Both the position numbers and the translations under genes were made by a program. Under the pieces are notes generated by a model that saw nothing but the letters and a program-made list of their open reading frames with translations, searched no databases and was not told the DNA's origin. Below are positions 15,724 to 21,564 of a stretch of 50,014 bases of DNA, in pieces (positions within the stretch are counted from its first letter, which is position 1; the number at the start of each line of letters is the position of its first letter). This stretch comes from Bifidobacterium aerophilum (lineage in GTDB: Bacteria; Actinomycetota; Actinomycetes; Actinomycetales; Bifidobacteriaceae), in contig NZ_WHZW01000014.1 of NCBI RefSeq assembly GCF_010667685.1, positions 1-50,014 on the forward strand. Reading direction: 5' to 3'.

Positions 15724-15732
15724 TTCGGACAT
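14902..15732 (-). CDS. GNAT-family N-acetyltransferase
   Basis: 276 residues. The acetyl-CoA-binding core is clear: a strand ending GIAVIPERRREGVGLKIKLF (about 128-147, with the Arg-x-x-Gly-x-Gly pattern) then a helix, a beta strand and NMAARRLNEKAGH, the usual GNAT C-terminal signature. About 100 residues precede and 80 follow the core; neither end was recognised. Start ATG 15732 has GAGAGG nine bases upstream. Substrate unknown. The gene is opposite in direction to all neighbours, has a leader hairpin (15752-15790), and ends in a 7-bp hairpin (14899-14920) that includes its stop. It may be a cargo gene of the element. Confidence 0.82.
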   Translation of the reverse strand: MSESARPTTPSRTGITERLKNLIRRPTVDCGTTHERIGIRPVANEIEAQEVWLLLAEQIAHPANRPRPQVIRYDDGTLRPTLIGAWSKNGLIGAAFVEPDEIAAQDFARFGDHDAAQIIRSHVAILEGIAVIPERRREGVGLKIKLFCDAWAAQHHAKVILGIPTNMAARRLNEKAGHTVLEANVGLVMQITDKYNTPISHPVAMCRTQDDGFSAWAWRILSKTTGAAIHIGEYGPIPVKGGADEQSGQVRWLDSTGATGLDVLRGIICRLIHSLV

Positions 15733-15751
15733 CTCTGTTTGCCTCTCAATA

Positions 15752-15790
15752 CAAGAAAATGCCGGTATCCGATTGCCGTCGGATACCGGC
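15752..15790 (-). terminator. leader terminator/attenuator candidate before the acetyltransferase
   Basis: On the minus strand a 12-bp perfect stem (15790-15779 with 15772-15761) with a six-base loop is followed by ATTTTCTTG, an intrinsic-terminator shape, just 20 bases before the acetyltransferase start. No minus-strand gene lies upstream within 25 kb, so it most likely sits in this gene's own leader. The remaining gap 15791-16057 has a weak TTGACT (15889-15894) on the plus strand and one copy of the dispersed motif at 15955. Confidence 0.5.
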
Positions 15791-15954
15791 TGTGCGACAA
15801 CGTTTCCCGAGTCGTTCGCCCTGCTGTTCTGTCCAGGATCACCGGGGTTTGCGGCTCATGCATTGTGTAGGAGTGTCATCACACATGGTTGACTTTAACA
15901 GGCTTTTCTGCGTGATTCCTGCGTCCTGTCTCAAGGCTACGCAGCAGTTCTCGC

Positions 15955-15967
15955 GTTTTGGACGGAC
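15955..15967 (-). repeat. dispersed motif copy 1, GTCCGTCCAAAAC
   Basis: Minus-oriented copy of the element-wide motif, preceded by GAAAAT. It lies 91 bp upstream of the plus-strand gene at 16058, the only copy oriented against its nearest downstream gene. Confidence 0.75.
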
Positions 15968-16057
15968 ATTTTCGTCACGTTTTGTTCACGTTTCGTCTCG
16001 GCGGGATCGGTGCATGATGATGCACCCGTCGAATGGCTTGCACATGGAGGTGCGCTG

Positions 16058-16345
16058 ATGGGCGAGGTGGAGTATTGGGTTTCGCGTCGGGATCATTACC
16101 GGCGCATCGGGATCGCTGCGGCCGTGGTCGCTTTGGCGTCTTTCGTCATGGCATTCGTGCTGCTGCTGACGATCGGCTGGTTCGATCTGGCGCTGGGCGT
16201 GTGGGGCGCGCTGGTGTCCGCGTTGACGCTGCTGGCCGCGTCGATCGTGGATCGTTGGGCCGATCGGGAACGTGACGCGGCCGCCGATCTCGCCGCATTG
16301 TCCGCTCGCGGCTGCATGCCGCAGCTGGCTGGAGGTGCGCGATGA
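16058..16345 (+). CDS. small two-span membrane protein
   Basis: 95 residues; hydrophobic segments at about 18-42 and 46-66, with a basic, aromatic N-terminus and a charged C-terminal helix. ATG 16058 has GGAGGT eight bases upstream; an in-frame ATG at 16010 lacks a site. It starts a chain of eight small genes, most joined by four-base overlaps, running to 17947. No family recognised. Confidence 0.7.
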   Translation: MGEVEYWVSRRDHYRRIGIAAAVVALASFVMAFVLLLTIGWFDLALGVWGALVSALTLLAASIVDRWADRERDAAADLAALSARGCMPQLAGGAR

Positions 16346-16530
16346 GCATGGAGATGGTGTTGGCGGTGTTGTCCATCCTGATGCTCGGTCTGTTGGCGTG
16401 CGGGTTCGTGCTGTGCGTGTGGTCGTTGTGCCGAGTATCCACGCTGCGCGATGTGGCCGAGGAACGCCTGCTCGCGAAGCTGCACGCTTCCTGCGGAAAG
16501 GAGGGGTCCCATGTCGAAGAAGGGATGTAG
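16342..16530 (+). CDS. small single-span membrane protein
   Basis: 62 residues, one long hydrophobic helix (about 5-30, Leu/Val/Cys-rich) and a short basic cytoplasmic tail. ATG overlaps the preceding stop (ATGA), and its 3' end overlaps the next gene by 20 bases. No family recognised. Confidence 0.65.
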   Translation: MSMEMVLAVLSILMLGLLACGFVLCVWSLCRVSTLRDVAEERLLAKLHASCGKEGSHVEEGM

Positions 16531-16864
16531 GAACAGCGAGTTCTCCGTGGAGGAGATGGAACGGCTCGCTGCCTTGCCCGCGGTCGAGCATGTCTCACCG
16601 ACGCGCATCTACTACACGTTCGCGTTTCAGACGGAATGCATGCGCCGGTATCTCGACGGCGACCGTCCTGTCGATATTTTCCGGGATGCCGGCCTGGAAC
16701 CGCGGGTGATCGGGTATAAGCGCGTTGAACGGTGTATCGACCGGTGGTGTCTTAGCCATATGAGCGATGAGGAACGTCGATTGAGGCTCAGTCGTCGCCG
16801 CTGGCACAGCACGATGGACGCGCTCGACCAGCTCGCCGCCGAAAGCCGGGAGGTGACGGCATGA
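16511..16864 (+). CDS. helix-turn-helix protein of mobile elements
   Basis: 117 residues, start ATG 16511 with AAAGGAGG upstream. The middle (about 25-75) resembles the HTH domain of accessory-element proteins that read 'Thr-Pro-x-x-Ile-x-Tyr-Thr-x-x-Phe' followed by a helix, 'Gly-x-x-Pro-x-x-Ile-Phe' and 'Ile-Gly-x-x-Arg-Val', a pattern also seen in IS3-type OrfA proteins. I therefore expect DNA binding but cannot say to what. It overlaps neighbours on both sides. Confidence 0.65.
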   Translation: MSKKGCRNSEFSVEEMERLAALPAVEHVSPTRIYYTFAFQTECMRRYLDGDRPVDIFRDAGLEPRVIGYKRVERCIDRWCLSHMSDEERRLRLSRRRWHSTMDALDQLAAESREVTA

Positions 16865-16902
16865 GTCATCATCGGTCGTACCCGCTGGAGGGGATGTCAT
16901 GA
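16861..16902 (+). CDS. 13-codon coupled mini-ORF
   Basis: ATG 16861 overlaps the upstream stop (ATGA), and its own stop overlaps the next ATG at 16899 (ATGA). The predicted peptide MSHHRSYPLEGMS is too short for a domain. The double four-base overlap suggests it serves to hand ribosomes on to the next gene. Confidence 0.4.
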   Translation: MSHHRSYPLEGMS

Positions 16903-17078
16903 TGCGTGATCTTCGGTTGGACGCCGACGCGCGTCGACTGCTGCTCTCCGCGCCGGCGGACGGCAGCCAGGATTTGTACGTGAGCGCGATGCTGGGCATC
17001 CCCCAGTCCCGTGTAGCCGGCGAACGAAAGAAACTGCTGGGACACGTTCTCGGCGACCGTGGGAACCGGAGGCGATGA
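16899..17078 (+). CDS. small hypothetical protein
   Basis: 59 residues, Leu/Arg/Ala-rich with a basic C-terminus (Arg-Gly-Asn-Arg-Arg-Arg). GGAGGGG lies six to eight bases before ATG 16899. No recognised domain; a short HTH-like helix pair (SAMLGIPQSRVAGERK) is possible. Stop overlaps the start of the following HTH gene. Confidence 0.55.
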   Translation: MMRDLRLDADARRLLLSAPADGSQDLYVSAMLGIPQSRVAGERKKLLGHVLGDRGNRRR

Positions 17079-17425
17079 TGGTCGACCCGCGTGACGATTT
17101 CCGTAGGGAGTTCTCCCTGTTCAACCAACGGCTCGACCAGCTGCTGAAGGAGGAAGGCACGAGTCATGGCGGGTTCGCCGCGATGATCGGCCTTCACGCA
17201 AGCGAGGTCACATCCCGGTTCACGTACCGCACGGCATGGAAGGTACGCGACGTCAAACGCTGCGCGATGCTTCTGGACGTGTCGGTCGATTATCTGCTGG
17301 GCTTGTCTGACGTGCCGTCCCGGCTTGATGAGAACGTCCGTCCAAAAACCGACGGCGATCAACCGAAAATCAGTTCGTTCGGTTTCCTCGATGGGTTTGG
17401 AGGCGATGATGGTCAGGCCGCGTGA
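17075..17425 (+). CDS. XRE-like HTH protein, first of a tandem pair
   Basis: 116 residues. N-terminal residues about 8-70 read as an HTH of the XRE type (helix FNQRLDQLLKEEG, then FAAMIGLHASEVTSRF). The protein at 17406 is a clear paralogue, with about half of the first 95 positions identical, including DDFRREF, EEGT, SRF, the AWK-RDV segment, LDVSVDYL and NVRPK. Both starts share the identical leader GGAGGCGATGATGGTC, pointing to tandem duplication. The 3' end contains dispersed motif copy 2. Two adjacent ATGs (17075, 17078) are possible starts. Confidence 0.7.
   Translation: MMVDPRDDFRREFSLFNQRLDQLLKEEGTSHGGFAAMIGLHASEVTSRFTYRTAWKVRDVKRCAMLLDVSVDYLLGLSDVPSRLDENVRPKTDGDQPKISSFGFLDGFGGDDGQAA
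17336..17349 (+). repeat. dispersed motif copy 2, GTCCGTCCAAAAAC
   Basis: Inside the 3' end of the first HTH paralogue, 70 bp upstream of the start of the second (17406). It encodes the shared peptide VRPK. Confidence 0.75.
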
Positions 17426-17744
17426 TGATTTCCGGCGTGAGTTCGCGTTGATGAACGCGCGGATCGACCAGCTGTTGTCCGAGGAAGGGACCACGCACCG
17501 CCAGCTCGGCGAGATGATCGGAATCGACAAGGACGGGATCAATTCCCGGTTCGCCTTCCGTGTCGCGTGGAAGGCGCGTGACGTCCGACAGGTCGCGGCC
17601 GTTTTGGACGTGTCCGTGGATTACCTGTTCGGTTTCATCGATGTGCCGCGACGGCTGGGCGTGAATGTCCGTCCAAAACATCGCGGAACCGATGAATCAT
17701 TTTCATCGAGTGTTGTTTCAGACGTGATCGGAGGTGACCTATGA
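17406..17744 (+). CDS. XRE-like HTH protein, second of a tandem pair
   Basis: 112 residues, paralogue of the preceding gene. The HTH spans about 8-70 (MNARIDQLLSEEG, LGEMIGIDKDGINSRF). It diverges most in the recognition helix, so the two may bind different sites or form a heterodimer. It overlaps the upstream gene by 20 bases and the downstream one by four. Dispersed motif copy 3 lies in its 3' end. Confidence 0.7.
   Translation: MMVRPRDDFRREFALMNARIDQLLSEEGTTHRQLGEMIGIDKDGINSRFAFRVAWKARDVRQVAAVLDVSVDYLFGFIDVPRRLGVNVRPKHRGTDESFSSSVVSDVIGGDL
17667..17679 (+). repeat. dispersed motif copy 3, GTCCGTCCAAAAC
   Basis: Within the second HTH paralogue at the same codons as copy 2, 74 bp upstream of the 17741 start. 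Confidence 0.75.
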
Positions 17745-17947
17745 GCCGCGAGACGGTGGAATGGGCCAGGTCGGTGGAGGGCCTTGACCCGGAGTCCCGG
17801 AAGGTGCTGCTGGGCATGGCCGCCGATGCCGATCATGACGGGCGTGTCGTGATGCGCGAGCATACGCCGGCCGGGATCGTGGAGCAGGAGTACTTCATCG
17901 GCCCCGCGCCGAAGAGGAACGCCGCGTTCTTCAAGAAGGGACGGTGA
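17741..17947 (+). CDS. small hypothetical protein
   Basis: 68 residues, ATG 17741 in a four-base overlap, with GGAGGTGACC upstream. Acidic in the middle (ADADHDG) and basic at the end. No family recognised. It directly precedes the replication-initiator-like gene and may be a small regulator of it; this is inference from position. Confidence 0.6.
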   Translation: MSRETVEWARSVEGLDPESRKVLLGMAADADHDGRVVMREHTPAGIVEQEYFIGPAPKRNAAFFKKGR

Positions 17948-17951
17948 TCGC

Positions 17952-19259
17952 ATGACCACCTACACGATGGTATGGGTGCAGAAGCACGTCCACGACGTGC
18001 GCAACTCCACGAAGACCGTGCTTGCCTATCTTGCTTTCCGCGCGCATTTCGATGACGGCACCGCATCGTGGCCGTCGATCGCCACGATAGCGGCCGATTG
18101 CGGCATCGACGAGCGCACCGTGCAGCGCGCGATCAAGGAGCTGGTCGACAAGGGATACCTCGAACTCGGCCAGCAGGGGTTCAGCGCGTTCAATCCCAAG
18201 ACCGGCAAGCAGGTGCGGGCGGACCGGCGCAGCGTCGTGTGGAACGTGATCCTGAAGGACTCCGGCATCGAGGCGGAGGACGTCGAGGAGACGTCCGAAC
18301 GCGGCATCGTGTCCTGCGTGCGTCACGCGAGGAAGGCCGCAGCCCGTCGCGCCGCCGTTGACGAGACGTCGGACGAGGCCGGCCCGAATGGATCGGAACC
18401 GCTTCCGGACAAAATGTCACCCCGTGAAGACGTGCGTTCCGGACAAAATGTCACCCCGTGCCCGACCTCAAATGATGTGGATAACTCGGGGGTTTCGGAC
18501 ATTTTGTCCAAAAAACCGGACAAAATGTCACCCAATAATACAAGTAACATACATAACCCCTCTGCCCCTACGGGGCATCTCCCCGCAAGCGGGGCGACCC
18601 CGATCGAGGATGGAATTCCGCAACCGGGCGAGACGCCGATCGATCCCGACGGCTCGTATGCCGATCCCGGGTTCGATGCCGGTGCCGACGGTCCTGTCGA
18701 ATGGGTCGAATCGTTCGACGATGCCGATGCCCTCGATGCCGCCATCGTGGATGCGGACGCCGTGGCCGGCCGCGTGCTGGCCTCGCTGGAGTCGCTGCGT
18801 CGTCACGAGGGACTGACCACCAGGCCGGCAAACGCCGCCGATCGTCAGGCGGTGGCCGCTCTGGCGCGTCGTCTGTCCGGCGATGGCGTGCCGTCGCCCG
18901 AGTCGCTGATGCTGGACGTGCTGGCGTACGCGACCTTGCACGACTGGCACGCTAAGCATGTGGACTCCGGCCGCAGGTTCGCCAGGGCGTTCGACTCGCT
19001 GCGCAACGACATGGCCGTGGACGATCGCAGCGCCGGCCGCCGCTGTTCCCGCGACGGCCAGTCGGCGGACGTCCGATCGCAGTCGCCCGCCGCTCCCCAG
19101 TCCCGGCCTACGCCGGTGCCGCCCGACCATCGACCGCGCACGGTCGACCCGGCACGCTCGGAACGCAACCGGCGTGATCTGGCGGCCTACGCCGCAGCGC
19201 ACGGCGGCTCGTGCTTCGCGGGCAACTGGACACGAGAAGTGCGGGAGGTGGGATCATGA
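17952..19259 (+). CDS. replication-initiator-like protein with N-terminal HTH
   Basis: 435 residues. The N-terminus (about 10-95) is a winged HTH of the HTH_36 type (TKTVLAYLAFRAHF, SWPSIATIAADCGIDERTVQRAIKEL, KGYLEL), found in plasmid and phage replication proteins and DnaD/lambda-O-like initiators. The middle (about 120-240) is low complexity and is encoded by an iteron-like array; the C-terminal part (about 245-380) is helical, and may contact host helicase-loading proteins. Having the origin inside the initiator gene is the lambda O arrangement. Transcriptional regulator is the alternative reading. Stop overlaps the WhiB-like gene (ATGA). Confidence 0.7.
   Translation: MTTYTMVWVQKHVHDVRNSTKTVLAYLAFRAHFDDGTASWPSIATIAADCGIDERTVQRAIKELVDKGYLELGQQGFSAFNPKTGKQVRADRRSVVWNVILKDSGIEAEDVEETSERGIVSCVRHARKAAARRAAVDETSDEAGPNGSEPLPDKMSPREDVRSGQNVTPCPTSNDVDNSGVSDILSKKPDKMSPNNTSNIHNPSAPTGHLPASGATPIEDGIPQPGETPIDPDGSYADPGFDAGADGPVEWVESFDDADALDAAIVDADAVAGRVLASLESLRRHEGLTTRPANAADRQAVAALARRLSGDGVPSPESLMLDVLAYATLHDWHAKHVDSGRRFARAFDSLRNDMAVDDRSAGRRCSRDGQSADVRSQSPAAPQSRPTPVPPDHRPRTVDPARSERNRRDLAAYAAAHGGSCFAGNWTREVREVGS
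18403..18560. other. putative replication origin inside the initiator gene
   Basis: Three direct copies of GGACAAAATGTCACCC (cores at 18407, 18441 and 18518), the first two within an identical 24-bp repeat 34 bp apart, plus an inverted related copy GGACATTTTGTCC at 18497-18509. Between copies 2 and 3 is a perfect DnaA box TGTGGATAA (18476-18484). An AT-rich stretch follows at 18533-18556, then two hairpins (GCCCC/GGGGC and CCCCGC/GCGGGG, about 18565-18595). Iterons, DnaA box and AT-rich unwinding region together are the parts of a theta origin. Confidence 0.65.
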
Positions 19260-19741
19260 GCATATACGACGACGAGACGCCGCTGTGCGAACGGTTCCCG
19301 GAACCGTGGGCCGACCGCATGTGGGGTTTCGATGACGAGGACGTGGACGCGGCCGAACGGCGCGACCTGCTGCGTGCCGGCGCTCGTATCTGCGAACAGT
19401 GCCCGTTCCGCTTGGAATGCCTGGCGAAGGCGATCGTGTTGCACAGCCGTACGGGGTTGTCGGGCGGCATGTCGAAGAGCATGCGCGGCGCGATGGCCCG
19501 GATCGCGGAACGCGACGGCGTGGCCTGCCGCGACAAGACGGCCGGCAGCGACTCGGAACGCATCCGCCGCCTGATCGCATGGCTGGAACTGCACCCCGAG
19601 GCGTTCGACACGGCACGCGAAGAGGAAAGCGAACGACGCAAGGAACGCCGCCACGCGGCCGCGACTCCCAAGCATCGCGTCGGACTCGCCCGCCGCCGAC
19701 CCAAGATCGCGACCTCCCCTGCCCAGCAACCGCTGTTCTGA
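19256..19741 (+). CDS. WhiB-like iron-sulfur protein
   Basis: 161 residues. Four cysteines have the WhiB spacing Cys11-x34-Cys46-x2-Cys49-x5-Cys55, followed by GLSGGMS at 67-73 in place of the usual Gly-Val/Ile-Trp-Gly-Gly turn. The C-terminus is basic with Arg/Lys runs. WhiB proteins are actinobacterial [4Fe-4S] transcription factors; versions on phages and plasmids can interfere with host WhiB regulation. Start ATG 19256 overlaps the initiator stop. A hairpin at 19779-19805 follows. Confidence 0.85.
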   Translation: MSIYDDETPLCERFPEPWADRMWGFDDEDVDAAERRDLLRAGARICEQCPFRLECLAKAIVLHSRTGLSGGMSKSMRGAMARIAERDGVACRDKTAGSDSERIRRLIAWLELHPEAFDTAREEESERRKERRHAAATPKHRVGLARRRPKIATSPAQQPLF

Positions 19742-19778
19742 GTCCGTCTCCGCTTTCGCCTGCGACACCGGCGGACTC

Positions 19779-19805
19779 CCGGCCGTGTTCCTCTTGCACG
19801 GCCGG
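19779..19805. terminator. hairpin after the WhiB-like gene
   Basis: 9-bp perfect stem CCGGCCGTG/CACGGCCGG with a nine-base loop, 38 bases after the stop. No U-tract, so termination is uncertain. Beyond it, 19825-19870 holds repeated GATTTC-type runs. Confidence 0.45.
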
Positions 19806-19900
19806 ATTCACCTACGGATATATGGATTCCCGGATTTCATGATTTCCAGATTTCCAGATTTAACGATTCCATTCAATACAGAATTCAAGGAGTGTGCATC

Positions 19901-20341
19901 ATGATCGGATTGATGCTCTCGGCGACGTTGGCGCTGCCGTCGGCTACGCCGGAACTGCCCTTGTCCTTGCCGACGGCGGCCTACGTGTCCGTACACTTGC
20001 CGTCGCGTTCCCGCTACCGGTACGTCATACGTCGGCACGTCCGCGACGAAGACGGCCACGGCTACGGCGAGGGCACGAATCTAGAAGAGAACGGAGACGG
20101 CAACGGCACGTACGTGGACACGCTCGGCCGGCTTGTCCACTACCGTATGGCCGACGACGACCCGGACCGTCCCGAGTGCGATTCGGACGGCAACGGTACC
20201 TGGCACACGAGCGAATGCGCGGACATGCCCAGAACGACGGAAGAGAAAAGGAAGGCGGACAGGGCGGACGGACTCGCGCTGCTGGCCTTCTGTCTGGTCG
20301 GTCTCGCGATCTGCGCCGTGTGCCTGATCTCGGATGTGTGA
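19901..20341 (+). CDS. hypothetical membrane protein
   Basis: 146 residues. An N-terminal hydrophobic stretch (about 1-25, signal-like, Leu/Ala/Pro), a hydrophilic Asp/Gly-rich middle with a Cys pair, and a C-terminal transmembrane helix (about 122-144). I use ATG 19901, eight bases after AAGGAG; GTG 19892 would be too close. Possibly one exposed loop between two anchors. No family recognised. Confidence 0.6.
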   Translation: MIGLMLSATLALPSATPELPLSLPTAAYVSVHLPSRSRYRYVIRRHVRDEDGHGYGEGTNLEENGDGNGTYVDTLGRLVHYRMADDDPDRPECDSDGNGTWHTSECADMPRTTEEKRKADRADGLALLAFCLVGLAICAVCLISDV

Positions 20342-20405
20342 TTTCAATGTTTCTTTATTTCAAGCAATCGGGAAAACAATCAATCAAGTATTCAAGGAGT
20401 TGACG

Positions 20406-21014
20406 ATGATTATCACATTGGCGAACGCGAAGGGCGGCGTGGCGAAGACGACGAGCGCGGTGTTTCTGGCGGCCGCGTACGCGCGGCGCTGCGAGCGGCC
20501 GGTGACGGTTTTGGATGCGGACCCGCAGGGCAGCGCGAGCCTGTGGGCCGATCTGGCCGACGAGAACGGCGAGACGATCGGCGTTACGGTGGAGGCGGCG
20601 AACGCCAGCACGCTCAAGCGGGTGCGTCGCAATCAGGATGCGGGCGTGTCGGACGTGTGCGTGGTGGATGCGCCGCCGCAGGGGCCGCTGCTGCGCACGG
20701 CCATCGAGTGCGCGGACTTCGTGATCGTGCCGGCCAGTCCCAGCCCGTTGGACTTGCAGCAGGCGTGGGCGACGTTGGCGGACGTGCCGGCCGGCAAGCC
20801 GGCGGCGGTGCTGCTGACGCGCGCCGAGACGAACACCACGGCCTACCGCGATACGGTCGCCGCCTTGGACCGTCAGGGCACGCCGTGCTTCGACGCGGTG
20901 GTGCGCAAGCGTCAGCCGCTCGCGAAGGCGATGGGTCATATGCCGGTCAAATGCTACGAGTATGCGGACGTGCTTGACGAGCTGCTGCGCGTGCTGGACG
21001 GAAGGGGCGAGTGA
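20406..21014 (+). CDS. parA: ParA-family partition ATPase
   Basis: 202 residues, the short type Ib form with no N-terminal DNA-binding domain. The deviant Walker A is KGGVAKTT (residues 9-16, with the signature first Lys), motif VLDADPQGSAS follows, and Walker B is VVDAPP. ParA drives segregation of plasmids or excised elements. ATG 20406 follows AAGGAG. A 73-residue small protein is encoded directly downstream, the usual place of the ParB-like partner. Confidence 0.9.
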   Translation: MIITLANAKGGVAKTTSAVFLAAAYARRCERPVTVLDADPQGSASLWADLADENGETIGVTVEAANASTLKRVRRNQDAGVSDVCVVDAPPQGPLLRTAIECADFVIVPASPSPLDLQQAWATLADVPAGKPAAVLLTRAETNTTAYRDTVAALDRQGTPCFDAVVRKRQPLAKAMGHMPVKCYEYADVLDELLRVLDGRGE

Positions 21015-21235
21015 TGCGCAATCTGGATGATGCCGCGTTCGCTCCGGCCAAACGCGCCGTGGGAGTGAAAGCCCCCGCGCCTTCCTCACCCGGTTCGGAC
21101 AAGGTGATGGTGTCGCTGCGCGTGCCGGCCGATCTGCGTCGCCGCTTCTACATGCGGGTGGCCGACGAGGGACGGCGCAAGGAGGAATGCCTGGCCGAAG
21201 CATTGGAGCTGTGGCTCACGGAACACGCGGTTTGA
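21014..21235 (+). CDS. small ribbon-helix-helix-like partner of ParA
   Basis: 73 residues, ATG 21014 overlapping the parA stop by one base (a GTG at 21011 is the alternative). The C-terminal part, MVSLRVPADLRRRFYMRVADEGRRKEE onward, fits a ribbon-helix-helix: a short strand then two helices. The N-terminus is flexible and basic, as in ParG/ParB partners of type Ib ParA. Expected to bind a centromere and repress the operon. It could also bind the dispersed motif; untested. Confidence 0.7.
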   Translation: MRNLDDAAFAPAKRAVGVKAPAPSSPGSDKVMVSLRVPADLRRRFYMRVADEGRRKEECLAEALELWLTEHAV

Positions 21236-21370
21236 CTTGGGACGCCCTGTTTCCTGTTTTCGCGGTTTCCTGATTTCATGAAAACAGGGGGCGGAGTTCC
21301 TTGTTTCGGGATTCATTGCTTTCGTGGAGTCGTGATTTCAATAATTCAGGATTTCGTGTTTTCGTGAATG
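21236..21370. repeat. AT-rich repeats downstream of the partition genes
   Basis: Several GATTTC(A/G)TG-like units (for example near 21271, 21338 and 21352) and a 9-bp inverted repeat CCTGTTTTC/GAAAACAGG (about 21253-21287). Similar GATTTCATGA units occur at 19833-19845 upstream of the operon. A centromere-like (parS) role is plausible. Confidence 0.4.
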
Positions 21371-21418
21371 CGGGATGTCGCGCACCTGGTTTTCCGGGTG
21401 TGCGACATCCCGTTTTTA
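21371..21418 (+). terminator. intrinsic terminator after the partition operon
   Basis: A long stem, CGGGATGTCG with CGACATCCCG plus inner GCACC/GGTGT pairs, followed by TTTTTA. It ends the parA operon and isolates the pilus locus. Confidence 0.88.
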
Positions 21419-21477
21419 TTGTCCGTTGCGCCCGGCGTGTCGGTTGGTGTTCCAACGTTTCCGTCTGTCGCGCAAGT

Positions 21478-21491
21478 GTCCGTCCAAAAAC
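21478..21491 (+). repeat. dispersed motif copy 4, GTCCGTCCAAAAAC
   Basis: Intergenic, 87 bp upstream of the surface-protein start at 21565, same orientation. Preceded by GCAAGT. Confidence 0.75.
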
Positions 21492-21564
21492 AGGCGTTGC
21501 CGCCGCACAGTGGGGTGTGTGTTCGCGTGGACGGCCCATGCGAAAGGAAAGCGAGGATGTACAG

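Noticed and set aside
17604..17624. Extra copy of the dispersed motif (TTTTGGACGTGTCCG)
   Set aside because: Only half of the core matches; it lacks the second GTCC unit in the right phase.
18403..18540. CRISPR array
   Set aside because: Spacing is irregular (34 and 77 bp), one copy is inverted, the repeats lie in a coding gene and no cas genes are near; iterons fit better.
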